The notes beneath the pieces are model-generated. The model saw only the letters and a list, made by a program, of their open reading frames with translations. It had not been told where the DNA came from and did not search any database. Of a stretch of 64,000 nucleotides of DNA, positions 32,270 through 46,079 are shown piece by piece. Location: the NCBI GenBank assembly GCA_029204225.1, contig CM055092.1:71303472-71367471 (forward strand), written 5' to 3'. The stretch comes from Diphasiastrum complanatum (taxonomy: Eukaryota; Streptophyta; Lycopodiopsida; Lycopodiales; Lycopodiaceae). How positions within the stretch are numbered: the stretch's first letter is position 1; the number at the start of each line of letters is the position of its first letter. Both the position numbers and the translations under genes were made by a program.

Positions 32270-35180
32270 ACAAGCATGCAATGTCCTAAACTAAGGGAAA
32301 ATAGGCATGCAAGGGGCCAAATTATAAGTATGAAATTTGTAGACCTCTCTTGTCAAGATTATGTTGACAAAAAATTACTTTTTATACAATACTATTCAGG
32401 GTAATGATCTTTGTCATCTACTTTTTTGTATCTTCCTCTAGTTATTAATCTAGAGATGTGTAGCCTTCACTTTGGAACAATTCTATTATGGAACTTGTTT
32501 TGTGCAATGCTCTTAGGTGGTTAGGTTAATCCTTTATGGATTCACATGATTTCTGAAGGCTACCAAGTGTGATTGGATTAGTTCCTACCTGCGCCTAGAA
32601 CCAATATCAGCTATTTTTTTTTAAATCATATTTTAGGGTTTACAATTTTGAATTTCTCGACTATTTTGGCCTTTTCAAATATTTTGAAATTTTAAAAAAA
32701 AAATTCGCGCCAGAAAATTCATAATTTTAGTCTTTTCACATATTTCAGTCTTAAGGTTTTGGTTTTTTGGATTTGCTGGATATAGGTTTTTGACTTTTCG
32801 CCAATTTCAGACTTTTCAACTTTTCAAAAAGATCCAGCATGCATTGCTAGCAAAGTTTTCAAACCCAGCCATTAGCTTCTCATCCAAGAGTTACCCTTTG
32901 AGCCCATACCTTCTCCATCTCCAAACCCAATCCCATGCCAATAGCATATGTGCCCCACACCACGGACGCTTTCTCAAGGTATAGCAGGACCAGGTCTCAA
33001 ACCAGCACCACAGCTCTCAATCCTCTCGGAATGCTTCTCCGAGAATGATCTCTAGGCTTAGCCAATGACATTAATGATGCATATCCTTAAAGATATGTAT
33101 GACTAGGTGTCGTCCTTACTAGCTTGGGCATTGAGACGGATCAACTTAGTTATGTCGTTTGGGAACACAATAATACCATTAAGCAGCACCGATCATTTTC
33201 CTCGATGGACTGTGTTTGGCGTTCAAAGTTTCATAAAGGGACTTACTATATATACAAAATGGAAAGGGAGAAAGACAACCTTGTGCCAATTATGGTAGAA
33301 ACTAATAAAGGAGTGCTAAAAAATGGAATATTAACAACGACGTTGAGAATGTGGAAAGACTGCTTAACTTTCACAATGGTATTTATTAGATCACTCCTTG
33401 CAATCTTGGGATGACTTCCTCACATTGGGAGTCAACTTCATAATTTTGTACAACTATTGACCTTAGAAACTTTGGGCCTCTTCATTATGGTCACATATTT
33501 GCCATGGATAGGGAACAAGCTCAAAGACATGGTCTCACCTGATCAAAAGCAAAAGCATGAGCCCACATTGCAGAAGAATGATCTTATGGCACCAACCAAG
33601 ATCACACCTACAATCGTTCTTATGCTCACTGCTAGGAGGATAAACGTAAACCAATACCACTTCAAACCAATATCTCATTTCCATGTCCAAGGCTTTATGG
33701 CAAGAGCTCTGATGCCCCACTACAAGCATATTTGAAGTAGGGCGCGTGAAGAGAATCCCGCAAGCTCCTAAAACAAGGAAAAGGACTATAATATCAATTG
33801 CAGCTGCGGAAGATTGTTGGCAGAGAGAGGGGCAGGAAGCTATTGTGGCAGCTTTCTTTGTTCTGCAGAAGCAACAACCTCTAAACTGGTATAATGTTGA
33901 GATTCTAATGAAACATCTTCACAAACACAAATTTGCTGCAAAACATAACAATGAACCACTAGGTTCACATGCGCAGTACGTGTTCAAATCATCATTTCTT
34001 ATTTTGGAAATAAAATAAATCTAATCTCATAAGGATTTGATAGGTAATTCATTTTGCTTTTAAAAAGAGCAGAACACCATGGTAGGCTAAAATTGTGAAA
34101 ATCAAAAATCACAAACATAGGTACAAAATAAATTTAATGATTTTTCTATCAAGTTGTGCAGGATTTGTAGTGAAACTCGAAGGATGTGATGCATCACCTT
34201 TATCTACTAGCATTACATTTTACTATCGTCAATGAGTTTCTATCTCTTTACAACACATTCAAGCATTTGCAATACTTCGACATGCCATAGTTGCAAGAAC
34301 GGTTGCTTCTCAACTTTCTGCACTACCTAAACTTGCAATTATATTAGTATAGTTGATGTGCAGTATCTCAATTCACCTTATGTCCTTTATACTTTCTACA
34401 TGCACTCCTTTGTAATTTGATGGATTTTCCAATTTTTTATCAATGAAAACATGAAGTTTTTCTTTTATAAATTCTCGTTGCAAAAATTTTGGTAAAAAGT
34501 TCACAAACGTAAATCTTGGCATAAAATTTGAAGTTCAATGGTTGTGTTTACACAAAACAACATTTACAAACAACATTGTCTAAATATGAAATACAGCATC
34601 AGCATCTTGGCTATCAAAAGAGTTTATAATTTCCACATATTCTAGTAACACACGATTGTTGTTCTCATTTTCTCTACAGCTTTCTTGTCGTTCCATGTGC
34701 ATCTGTTTAGCAATCATACTGTCAATGTTAGGTTGCATATTTTAAAAGTATTGAAAATCTGTTTGACATTAAAAAAAAATTAAATGTATGTCTTCTAAAT
34801 GCACCATCGCAAGTGCTTTCATGGCCTTACAAACAACAATTGCTTTTTTCACTGGTACAAGTTCACCCCTCAGCATTGCAAGCAAGACTTGAGGCAAAGA
34901 GGAGTTCAATCGCGGCTTCATATGGAATAAGAAAAATATAAAAGCTCTCTCAAAAATGTTTGTGGGTATTAACTACACACAATTTTTTATTTCAGAATTC
35001 CATACTTCATGTACTCTTCACGTCCCTTCTTGATATCCTCTTCAATGACAACATGTACTACAAATTGGAAATGTTCTTTTCCCATGTCCTTCAAATCATC
35101 TTGTGCCATGTGTGTAAGAAAAGATGCATAGTCTATTGAGGGGGGCCGCACCGTTTTCTTTGTAAAAGAGGGAAAAAAAG

Positions 35181-35305
35181 AGGTTTTATAGTAAGTGGCA
35201 TCATTGCTCTAGTCTACTCAAGCCATCATGTCCCAAGAAAAAAAAAGAGGTTTTATAGTAAGTGGCATCATTGCTCTAGTCTACCCAAGCCATCATGTCC
35301 CAAGA
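35181..35305 (+). repeat. 67-bp tandem duplication
   Basis: AGGTTTTATAGTAAGTGGC starts at 35181 and again at 35248; the units end in CATGTCCCAAG and differ at about one base plus A-run length. Confidence 0.9.
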
Positions 35306-36795
35306 CAAAGATTTACTTGAACTGGATTTTGGTGCCACTCAAAATTTCAAGCGCGCGTCAAATTTTGTAGACACCTAAATTTTGTGCACATCTTGTAGAA
35401 CACGAAACGGGATATTATTTTTTGTTTTGATAGGTACAAAAATTTGTATCTGTGTGCTTATGGGATAGATTGCCAGACTGCAAGGGCATCTAAAATTTTA
35501 CTTCCATTTTTTTAAATTGTGGCTAAGGGTGTGTCAAGCTCAAACAGCCAACATGCCTCCCAAAATATGTGGATGTATTGTGACAATTCTCCTAATGTTG
35601 CGCCATTTTTGTTGAGTTTAAGTTGAAAATATATATTTTCTCAATTTTTGTCAAAGTTAGTTTTAAGTTTTTATTTTTATTTTTCAAAAATGCAAGATTG
35701 AACGACTGCATTGGACTAGGCGTCATGTGGGCATCATTTTGATCTCACATTGTATTTTGATCATGGAGTTGATAGTCGACTAGAATCCAATTTCTAGGTC
35801 GGAATCGAAATAGATGAAGGATCACAATAAGTGGGTTGAATTTTTTATTTCGACCCTAGGGATTGAAATAGATGACTACTCAACTCAACTCGTCAATCCA
35901 AGCCAATAACCAACTTAGATTTTTATTTGATTCCAGTTTGGACTATTTCGACCCTTCCATTGTATTTTTCCAACCTTGGGCCATTTCACATTTGTAGGGT
36001 TGTGCAAAATCTGGTATAAAAACTAGTTCATTTTTGCAAACTTATAAAAATACATGACTAAAACTACAGTCTGTCTGCATTTTTCAGACTAAAGCAAGTA
36101 CATACAAAGTAAGGAAGGATTTCAAAAAGGTAAAATAAAATGAGTAGGAGCAAGATAAACTCTAACAAATTCATGGTCAGCTTATGTTTTTTTCAATTGT
36201 CCAATCCTCGAATTGGTTTCAATAGGTTGTCAATTTGGTTATGGTGATCTCCTTCCACCGCATAAAAACTAGACAAACTCTTGTTTGATGTTTAAAGGTG
36301 GTCATTGATGTCCATGTTTTCATTACTACTACTACTAGAGATATATGTAATGTTGTCGATCCCCATGATAAGATCATCATGTATATTTATTTTTTAAGAA
36401 GAAAGATCATCTTGGTATGCTCAAAAACATATGTAGTAATCTTGTTGGCTATGTGGAAAGGTTTGAAGAAAAAGAAAAAGCAATTACAATATTCAAAACA
36501 TGTTTACTTGCTTTCAAAACTTAATGGTTCTCTTTAACATAGAGTCTCATTCTCTTGTTGATGAACCACCCTTATCTACACACCCTCTAGCTTTTATAGA
36601 AGAAGACTTAGTTGAAAACATTGCATCTTAGCTTGAAATGTTTTTTTTTTATGTGACATTGTAGGCAAGTCCACTTATAAGTTTTTCCAATCTAGAAGTG
36701 TGCCAAGCCCCTACGGTTCATAATTAAACCGGCAGTGCATTCCTAGGAGGTGCCCACATAACGCGGCAGCTTGATAAAAGTACATGTGTATTTTT

Positions 36796-37386
36796 AAGCC
36801 TATGGAGGTTCTTGGAGGTTCTTTAACTCCCCTAGGCTTCTGTCTCTCTCTCATTGGATGGGCATGGAACTCCATAGTGCACTGGAGGGGTCCATGGGCC
36901 ATCTATATGAGGGTATTAGGGCGCCCATTGGGAGGGGAGAGATCTCTCTTGCTTGCTTTGCTTATGCTCTAGTGTTGCTACTAGTGTGTCGAGTACTTTC
37001 TCTGTGTGTAGTATGCTTAGGCTCTGGATCTTGCTTATGGTATGGAACATAAGGAGGGTTTGGATCTTGAGTATGCTATAGACTGTTGTGGTATGCTTGT
37101 GATTTGTTTATGGTTAGCAAGGGGGTGCTAGATGGGTCTTGCTTGGAGCTTGGATCTAGCTATGGTTGGGTGGTGAATACTTGAGGCCAGCTGGTTATCT
37201 ATCTTTGTGTTTAAGAGTAGGGACACAGGTGGAGGAGAGATTCTTGGAGGCTTGCAGATCCTTACTTGCAGGTGGAGGCATCCTAGCTTGGAGTTGGGAG
37301 CATCTTGGAGCTTGCAGGTTGCTTGGAGAACATTTGGAGGCTCTACCTTGGATTTGGAGGACTTCCTCACCTCTACTTGTAAAACA
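36796..37386 (+). repeat. Truncated LTR, plus orientation (left arm of inverted repeat)
   Basis: From AAGCCTATGGAGG (36796) to CTTGTAAAACA (37386) this matches, in inverse orientation, the 3' two thirds of the LTR at 38881-39922 (AACTCCCCTAGGC, GTTAGCAAGGGGGTGCTAG, GGAGGACTT are shared). Its 5' third is missing. It abuts the truncated copia LTR that starts at 37391. The ORFs here are incidental. Confidence 0.75.
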
Positions 37387-37390
37387 GACT

Positions 37391-37899
37391 CTAATAGAAC
37401 TTGATCAACATAAAGTATTGTTGTTGTCCCAGTACAAAACCAGCAAGCTACTATATTTCACAAGTGTGGATCCAAAAGTAGCAAATATAGATCATTCTAA
37501 ACATAGAATTGCAAGCAATCACAAGTATAGTGCACCAATGAATAGTAGAACCAAAGCCATGTATAAGCATGAAATGAGATAGAGAAGAGAGAAGATATGT
37601 CTCTCCACGAGTTACATGCTTTTATAAAAGGTCCAAACCCTATTTGGCCACTTGGCTTTTCCTCCAAAATGTAAACCCTACTATTTGTTGGGTCTAGATT
37701 CAATGTACCCAACATTTAAATTTGAATCTACTCAAACTTGACTTCTAACATTCCCACACTTTCAAAAAGTGTTTATTCAAATGCAATTTAGACTAACATA
37801 ACTTTGAAAAGTCAAACTCTAAGTCTAATATAAAGTTGGCCTCAATTTTCCAAATATAGAAATGTAGCAAATATGACTAAACTAGTTGAATCTTTCACA
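37391..37899 (-). repeat. Truncated solo LTR of the 151-5782 copia family
   Basis: The minus strand starts TGTGAAAGATTCAACTAG at 37899 and follows the copia LTR, including its CTTTTATAAAAG-type TATA region and TTGATCAAGTTCTATTAG, stopping at 37391, about 140 bp short of the LTR 3' end. It is clearly more diverged than the two LTRs of the intact element. It interrupts the ORF3 relic at 37900. Confidence 0.85.
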
Positions 37900-38880
37900 A
37901 GATGCAAGACACTTCATTGTCTTTTATTTTGGACACAGTAAAGGAGATCTGCCACCCGCCGCCGCATGAGGATTCGTATGGATATTTACAAAGAAGGTCA
38001 TCGATCTCTTCTTTGATGAAGGCCTTGGATGCTGAAATGGAACGAGAGCTTTGAGATGAGGAGGCTAGTTGCTCCTCCGTGAATGGTGTAGTGCTTTGCT
38101 ACTTGCCCCGCTGCTTGCGAATCTATCCCTTGATCTTGGCTTTGGTTGGGCTGTGCAGCATCAAATTGGGGTGGCGGAGGGATTATCACATGAGACACTT
38201 GTTGTTGTTTGGTTTGCTTCTGCCAATCGTGCAACGCGACTTTGGCTTTAGATAACTCTTGTCATGCCATTTTTTGATATTGGTCGAACGTGGCCTGATA
38301 GCCCACCCATGTATGTTTATAAAGCTCCACCTATTGAGCCAAATAGTTGGCTCATGCTGGGTGAGTGGACGTGTAGTGGACACTAGTTGGGCGTGCCATT
38401 CACTGTGTTCTTTTTGTAGTGCATCTACCTTTGCTACCAGCCATATATTTTTTGTTTGAGCTACCTAGATTTGGGTCTGGAGCGGGGGAGCTGCTGCTGT
38501 GCGGTAGTCATGGCTTCCTGGACCTTGGTAACTACATCCACCACCAACTTGTAGAGTGGCTTGATATAGTCCTAAAGCGTTGCCTTGTATTGCTCTAGCT
38601 TCATGACTTTTGCTTTCTTCGCACCTATGTGTTGTTGCGCCATTTGATAGTCTTGTTTGAGCTGCTCAAGCTCGGCGCGCAGTTTGGTATTGTTCGTAGC
38701 CAATGTAACTACTCGGTCGCCCAGCAGCTGCGACCCAACTGTTGGTAGGCTGTCGTGATGTCCCGAGGAGCGGCCGATGTCAAGGTGCTGGCTGGGCCTG
38801 ATTGAGGCTCGGCCTCTTCTTCTTCTTCAACTAGTTTTTCTTATCGCACGAGCTCTCCTGGTGCTGTTGGGTCAGCACAT
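37900..38880 (-). pseudogene. Retroelement ORF3 relic, coiled-coil and C-terminal part (copy 1)
   Basis: On the minus strand a broken frame gives an acidic EEEEEAEP start, a coiled-coil-like Gln/Lys/Glu-rich stretch (AELEQLKQDYQMAQQHI, VVDVVTKVQEAMTTAQQQL), HDWQKQTKQQQVSH, a Pro/Gln linker, and then KYPYESSCGGGWQISF. The last motif matches QHPHESSRGGWVIKF of copy 2 at about 51040. Stops and frameshifts are frequent. The N-terminal part lies at 40300-41030, beyond an inserted LTR. Confidence 0.65.
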
Positions 38881-39922
38881 TGTTTTTACAAATGAAGTCA
38901 GAAAGTCCTCCTAATCCAAAGGTAGTGCCTCCAAAGATCCTCCAAGTAACCTGCAAGCTCCAAGATGCTCCCCAACTCCATGCTAGGATGCCATCACCTA
39001 CAAGTAAGGATTTTCAAGCCTCCATGGATCTCTCCTCCACCTGTGTCCCTAATCTTTGTCACAAAGTAGATAACAAGTGGCCACCACCCAAACATAGCTA
39101 GCTAGCACAATGTAGTCCTGCAACTTGGCTAATCTAGCACCCCCTTGCTAACCAATAACTAATCACAAGCATACCACCACAAACCATAACATACTCAAGA
39201 TCCAAACCCTACTTATGTCTCATACCATAAGCAAGATCCAAACCCTAAGCATACTACACACAAGAAAACATTCTATACATTAGTAGCCACACTAGAGCAT
39301 AAGCATAGCAAACAAAAGAGATATCTCCCCTCCCTGTGGGCGCCCACCCCCCTCACATAGATAACAAATGGCACCCTCCAATACACTATGGAGTTTTATG
39401 CACAGCCAATGAGAAAGAGAGAGGCCTAGGGGAGTTAAAAACCTTCATAGGCTTATGGAAGGTCAAGAGACTTCTTCCATAACCTATGACTCTTTGAATG
39501 CCTTTCTTGTAGGAGTTGGGAACTCAATGGATACCTTGGAAGTGCGCCCTCCTACTAGGTCCCATTGCCCAAGTTGTGCTTGTATACTTTGGTCCAAGAC
39601 CAATAAAGCGATATGGTTCAAGGTTGAGGCCCAAGGTTCAGAAAAATAGCCAGAACGCCCATGGTAATGACTTTCTAACAACTCACTAGGTTCCATACCT
39701 CCAACCAAGGCATAGACACCTACCTGCCCTTATCCAAGGACACCAATACCTTAATATGAAGGCACATACCCTTAATCCTAAGGGTACCCCTTATCCAAGG
39801 GTAACTTGACTCCATACCTCCAACCAAGGTATAGTCACTTGTCTGTCCTTATCCAAAGGCACCTACCCTTAATCCTAAGGGTACCTCTTATCCAAGGGTA
39901 ACTTGCCATTTAGCCCCCAACA
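38881..39922 (-). repeat. Solo LTR, minus orientation (right arm of inverted repeat)
   Basis: 1042 bp. The minus strand begins TGTTGGGGGCTAAATGG at 39922 and ends TTTGTAAAAACA at 38881. Flanks CACAT and CTAAA do not match, so either it arose by recombination between elements or one flank has changed. It splits the ORF3 relic. An imperfect tandem duplication lies near its start (39693-39908). Confidence 0.72.
39693..39908 (+). repeat. Imperfect tandem duplication within the solo LTR
   Basis: Two units, 39693-39811 and 39812-39908, both starting CCATACCTCCAACCAAGG and both ending TATCCAAGGGTAACTTG. The second lacks about 20 bp. CCTTATCCAAGG and CCTTAATCCTAAGGG recur and are self-complementary. 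Confidence 0.8.
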
Positions 39923-40299
39923 CTAAATGGACATATAGGGGTCACTGAAGTACTGCTAGTTTCATAGGTATGTAACAGTTGTGGCGATGGAATGTATTAT
40001 GTACTTATGAATGCGTCATCATCCAACAATTTGTCAAACTTGACATCCACAACGGTGGGGGGAGTAGAAAAGAGAGCAAAGGTGAGGATGGGATGGGGAA
40101 TTCTTGTTCAAATTGAGGGAATCAAGTGAAGTATGGAAAATTGCAAGGTAGTGTCAAGAATATTAGTGGGATGTAGGAGGGGTGAAGTGGATCAAGTTCA
40201 TTAAGGCCAGGGTGCCTGGAGAGAGCTAGGGGATTCTATGGTGATGGATGGAGTGGCATCAGAGGCAATGGTGAATGAAGGGATTGTAGAAGCAGAAGT

Positions 40300-41030
40300 G
40301 GTGGCAGTTAGATCAATGATGGGATGGGAGGTTGGGGGTGTGGAAGTGTCAGCATGACACATGCGCTTTGAGGAAGTGGTGTCAAAAGGGAGGACATGAG
40401 GGCATTGGCTGGTGGAGGAAATGGTGATGGTGAGGACGGGTGAATGGTGAAATCCATGAGCCTTCTGTTAAAGGAGAGCAATGCAGAGGGTTGAGAGGAG
40501 TGCCAATCATATGGCACCAAAGTGTTTGTCGGGAATTCCTCATGGGATTCTACATTTTTTGGCATAGAAGGAGGGATAGAATGCACTCCTTGTGCAGGTT
40601 CCCAATGGCTACAAAGTTGTTGAGGAGGTGAGAAGCGGCTTGGACAATAGGGTCGATAATGGCCTCTATCAAATACCCATCGTTCGTGTGAATTATGGGC
40701 ACCGAGGAGTCCAAGAAGGGTGCGATGGTGGTAGGGGCTTGGCGATGTGATGGTTTTGGTATATCACCAAAGACGACTCTGGGTTCACATGCACTCGATG
40801 CGTGGTACCGTGGTATTGGATATAAAATCTAGATTTACTCTTATCCCAAGTTCCAAAGGCCTGACCTGGATGACAAAATCTAGACGTAAGGCATAGGTGA
40901 AAAGCTGGGAATAGATTCCAGGAGAGGTTGGGCGGATTGGATCCATGGGGTGATCTGGGTGTCAGTTGGAAGGTCGAAGATATGGGTGGAAGAAGGGACG
41001 TTGTGGCGAGCAATCTGAGTGGCACCAATC
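40300..41030 (-). pseudogene. Retroelement ORF3 relic, N-terminal part (copy 1)
   Basis: Minus-strand frames show FGTWDKSKSRFYIQYHGTTH (about 40860-40800), matching FTTWTEAKSKFYVTFQNTTH of copy 2, then LLNNFVAIGNLHKE matching LLNSFLMVGNLRKE. A Ser/Thr/Pro-rich linker follows to about 39990. Frameshifts separate the blocks. Together with 37900-38880 this is the same ORF3 type as at 50362-53413. Confidence 0.65.
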
Positions 41031-41790
41031 TCGTTATAAAGGCTTGAAGGAGTGTTGTTAGGGTTGGTTAAAGAGGCCGTGATGGTGTATGGGAAGAAGA
41101 CGGGTTAGATGGTAAAGAGAGTTTGGTAGGAATCACTCAAAGGGTGGTGAAATGGGTGGAATGAGTGATTTCAGAGGGATGTGAGTGAAATGGGAGAAAG
41201 CACATTTGGATGCATGGTGATTGAATGTTGAGGAGAGCTTGTGCAGGTTTTGAGGACAATCGGATAAAGTTGGAAATTATGAAGAAAAAAGAGAGTGATA
41301 AATGAGTTGAATTCCATGTTTTTATAACGGAGAATCAGATGGTGTATTAGGCAATGTGCACTTTTCAGAGCTCAGTTCACTACCAAATTTTGCAAGAACT
41401 TTCTTGATGATTTTCTAAGATCCCAAAAAAGTTGGCGAAGGTTCAAAAGATAATTTGGATTGCCTGTGAGAGTTTTGAAAGTCTGGTGAGGGTTCAACAC
41501 TTGTAGGAAATGAACTCTTGTACAAGTTGCCCCAGTCGATATTTTTCTTCAAACCCAGCCTATAGTCAAGTCAATTCAACTACCACGATTCCATTTATGC
41601 TGCTTGCGAAGGTTGGTTTGATAATTTTGATGGTCTGTAAAGGTTCTGAAGTCTGTCTCTAATTGAAGTCTCACAAGGTCTATTTTTTTATTGTTCTCTC
41701 ACACGTAACTCTCACCGAGCTTACTAGAGTCCATTTGGGTGAGATTTGCTTATAGTGAGCTCTACGAGGGTTCTTATGATGGTTTGGTAG
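41031..41790. other. Spacer upstream of ORF3 copy 1, with GCGAAGGTT repeats
   Basis: No gene. The part at 41390-41660 has GGCGAAGGTTC, GCGAAGGTTGG and variants such as GTGAGGGTTC and GTAAAGGTTC, as in the spacer before ORF3 copy 2 (53440-53850). Confidence 0.5.
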
Positions 41791-41794
41791 CCAT

Positions 41795-42662
41795 TTCATA
41801 TGAATTATGCCAATACAAAAATTGTCAAATCCCCTTTGTACCCAGCAGAACCATTGAATTCAAATCCGCCCTTACTACCTATAAACTTTGGAGCCTCCCT
41901 ACTGTCAACTTTCTTGCTCCTGTGCCCATCGACCTTTGGATCTTGATGTCACATCTTATTGAAAAAAAAAATAGATGTCTACAAATCATCCACTTTAGAT
42001 AAATCTCTCTCTCTTGAAACTCCAATGGCCTTTGAAACCGTTATTCGCATGAGCAAATTTGAACCATCTCGTTGTCCTTCTGAGCAAATTTGGGCCAGAA
42101 TCAGAGGACACTTTAAAACTGGCTTCAATAGAATTAACCTTCATCAAGCCAGAATCTGGAACTGGAAATGACCTTTCTTCAAGTGTAGATGTGGTGAGAA
42201 ATGCAAAAACAATTCATTTATTATTTGGTGTGACCACGCCATCTGGTTTATGATGAACAAGTTAGACAAGTTATTCCTTGGTACTTCCCTCCAAAACCAA
42301 ATGAACGCTTTCTTGATGTGGCTACATAAACCTGCTAGAGATGTGGTCAAAGCACACCTTACCTTTCTTTTCATCTGACAGTACATGATTGATGCCTCCA
42401 TTGAGCTTGCCAAAGATTCTTCTGCCAAACTCTTAGCACACCTGGGAGATGCTGAAAACATACGCCTTTTGAAATGACCAAGCTTCTCTACACTCCAAGA
42501 TAAATACTTTCAGAACACAAAAAAAAGAACAGGCACTTTCAATCTCAACAATTCAAACTCAGTCATATCAGGGTTGGGGACAGGAAAGAAAAGACGGTTT
42601 ACAGAAAAGGAAGGACAAAGTAGCAATACAAAGAGCGAGAGGCTGAATTTTTACCAAGACTG
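41795..42662 (+). pseudogene. Penelope-like element ORF, N-terminal part (unit 1)
   Basis: Broken plus-strand frame homologous to 46480-47362: shared FKNCQIPFVPSRTIEFKSA-type start, LWILMSHL, FEPSRCPSEQ.W.RIRGHF, LHQARIWNW, DVVKAHLTFLFI and FSTLQDKYFQNT. A single base change or indel breaks it at several points (about 41975, 42170, 42375). No known domain was recognised in this part; the link to a Penelope-like RT is by its downstream neighbours. It is 5'-truncated at about 41795. Confidence 0.6.
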
Positions 42663-42699
42663 ATTGATGTGCAGGTTGGGGAAAGGAGAGAAAGAAGAG

Positions 42700-42830
42700 A
42701 AGTCACTATCTCGATGACATGACGTCTTCAGTTGACTACTAGCAGTGATTCAGGGAGCTCTTTTTTACATTTATGTTACCGAATAGAGTTTTTAAAGCTA
42801 TCCATGTGAAGCCTTTTTACGCTCATGTTT
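42700..42830 (+). pseudogene. Linker of the Penelope-like element (unit 1)
   Basis: GAGCTCTTTTTTACAT and the following frame (LPNRVFKAIHVKPFYAHV) match 47455-47530 of unit 2, after which unit 1 has lost the segment carrying the CX1C-GHVISTD region. Confidence 0.55.
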
Positions 42831-43019
42831 ACTAGACTCACAAAATTCCTAACAGGAGCTCTTGGTATGACTGTCTCCATTCCTCGTGGAAGGGGTAGGC
42901 CTTAAGGCAAAAACATACAAGAGTATACTAAATGTGGATACAACCTAATTCTGGCAATGCGAGTCGTCTATTGATTTCTATCTTAACTTGCCATCGAACA
43001 TCGATTTGTTTATGGACAA

Positions 43020-43420
43020 GAACTAGGTAAGAACTCCAAAAACTTCTTTCTTGATTTATTCCTTGGAATCTCTTGGTATTGAAAAAAAGTCTTGTGAAGC
43101 AAACACTACTAACTTTCTGAACATTTCAATTGCTTTCAATCCCATTATGGGTACTACTCATCTCTCAAAGTTTGACAAAAGAAGAGATTTACCTTTTCAA
43201 TACTTATAATACATACATCTGGCCTCCAATAGACCAATCTTCAATTCTTACAAAGTTACTATTTCCCAAGTTATTTATGCAATGTATTGCTGCAACAAGC
43301 AAGAAACCTTTATAAAAGAGATAGAAATCCTGCTAAAAGCTTTTCAAAAAAATGGCTTCATGAGGGATAAACTTTGCCTTATCATAAACAAACATCTTTT
43401 GACATGTTCATTTTCTGGTT
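43020..43420 (+). pseudogene. Reverse transcriptase C-terminal fragment, Penelope-like
   Basis: One plus-strand frame with a single internal stop reads NFLNISIAFNPIMGTTHLSKFDKRRDLPF, YIHLASNRPIFNSYKVTISQ and FIKEIEILLKAFQKNGF. This follows the pattern FLD.., FDKR..F.F, SN.P...Y.V.ISQ.I...., F...I..L...F...GF that I know from Penelope-like and related RTs of animals, algae and some non-seed plants. The catalytic part is absent. Confidence 0.55.
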
Positions 43421-43520
43421 TGTCCTATTATCTACCACACTGTATTGGTGGGCAGTTAGCTATCCCTTATGGGGAGCTAACTGCCTCCTAAAGGATTCAC
43501 TAACTGCGGGTCAGTTGGTG

Positions 43521-45850
<2,330 letters not shown>

Positions 45851-46079
45851 TTGTACTAACTTGTGCGGTTTTGTGTTCTAGGATGGTGGCAGGTATCAGC
45901 TGGACGTTTTGAGAGTGGTTATTTGGTATTGCTTTGTCAAGAGGAACTATGTGAAATTGTGTATCTCTCTCTCTGCATCCTTGTGGTGTAACTCCGACTA
46001 TTCCTTGGTTGGGATAGTTCTAAACCCTTACCTTCTATCCGGTTCATAAGATAACAAAGGTCTGTTTTCATGTTTTAGT

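Larger units (their letters stand above)
30860..36795. other. AT-rich intergenic region, no gene recognised
   Basis: Only short ORFs with no known motif. It contains a (CT)n microsatellite (32198-32267), a 67-bp tandem duplication (35181-35305) and long T- and A-rich runs. The segment 33100-34020 has several slightly longer ORFs in different frames and may be an eroded transposon, but nothing diagnostic is visible. Confidence 0.45.

Noticed and set aside
33700-33720. Possible copia PBS on the minus strand (GGGGCATCAGAGCTC)
   Set aside because: Only the ATCAGAGC core matches, no LTR end stands directly before it and no gag or pol follows.
33107-34018. Cluster of 60-96 codon ORFs as a candidate gene
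   Set aside because: Frames change without splice sites that join them well, and no motif is recognisable.
36784-37582. ORFs of 60-138 codons as possible genes
   Set aside because: They lie in LTR sequence and the inverted repeat and are not preserved in the other arm.
39693-39908. Possible CRISPR-like repeat array from recurring CCTTATCCAAGG words
   Set aside because: It is an imperfect tandem duplication inside an LTR of a plant element, without unique spacers.
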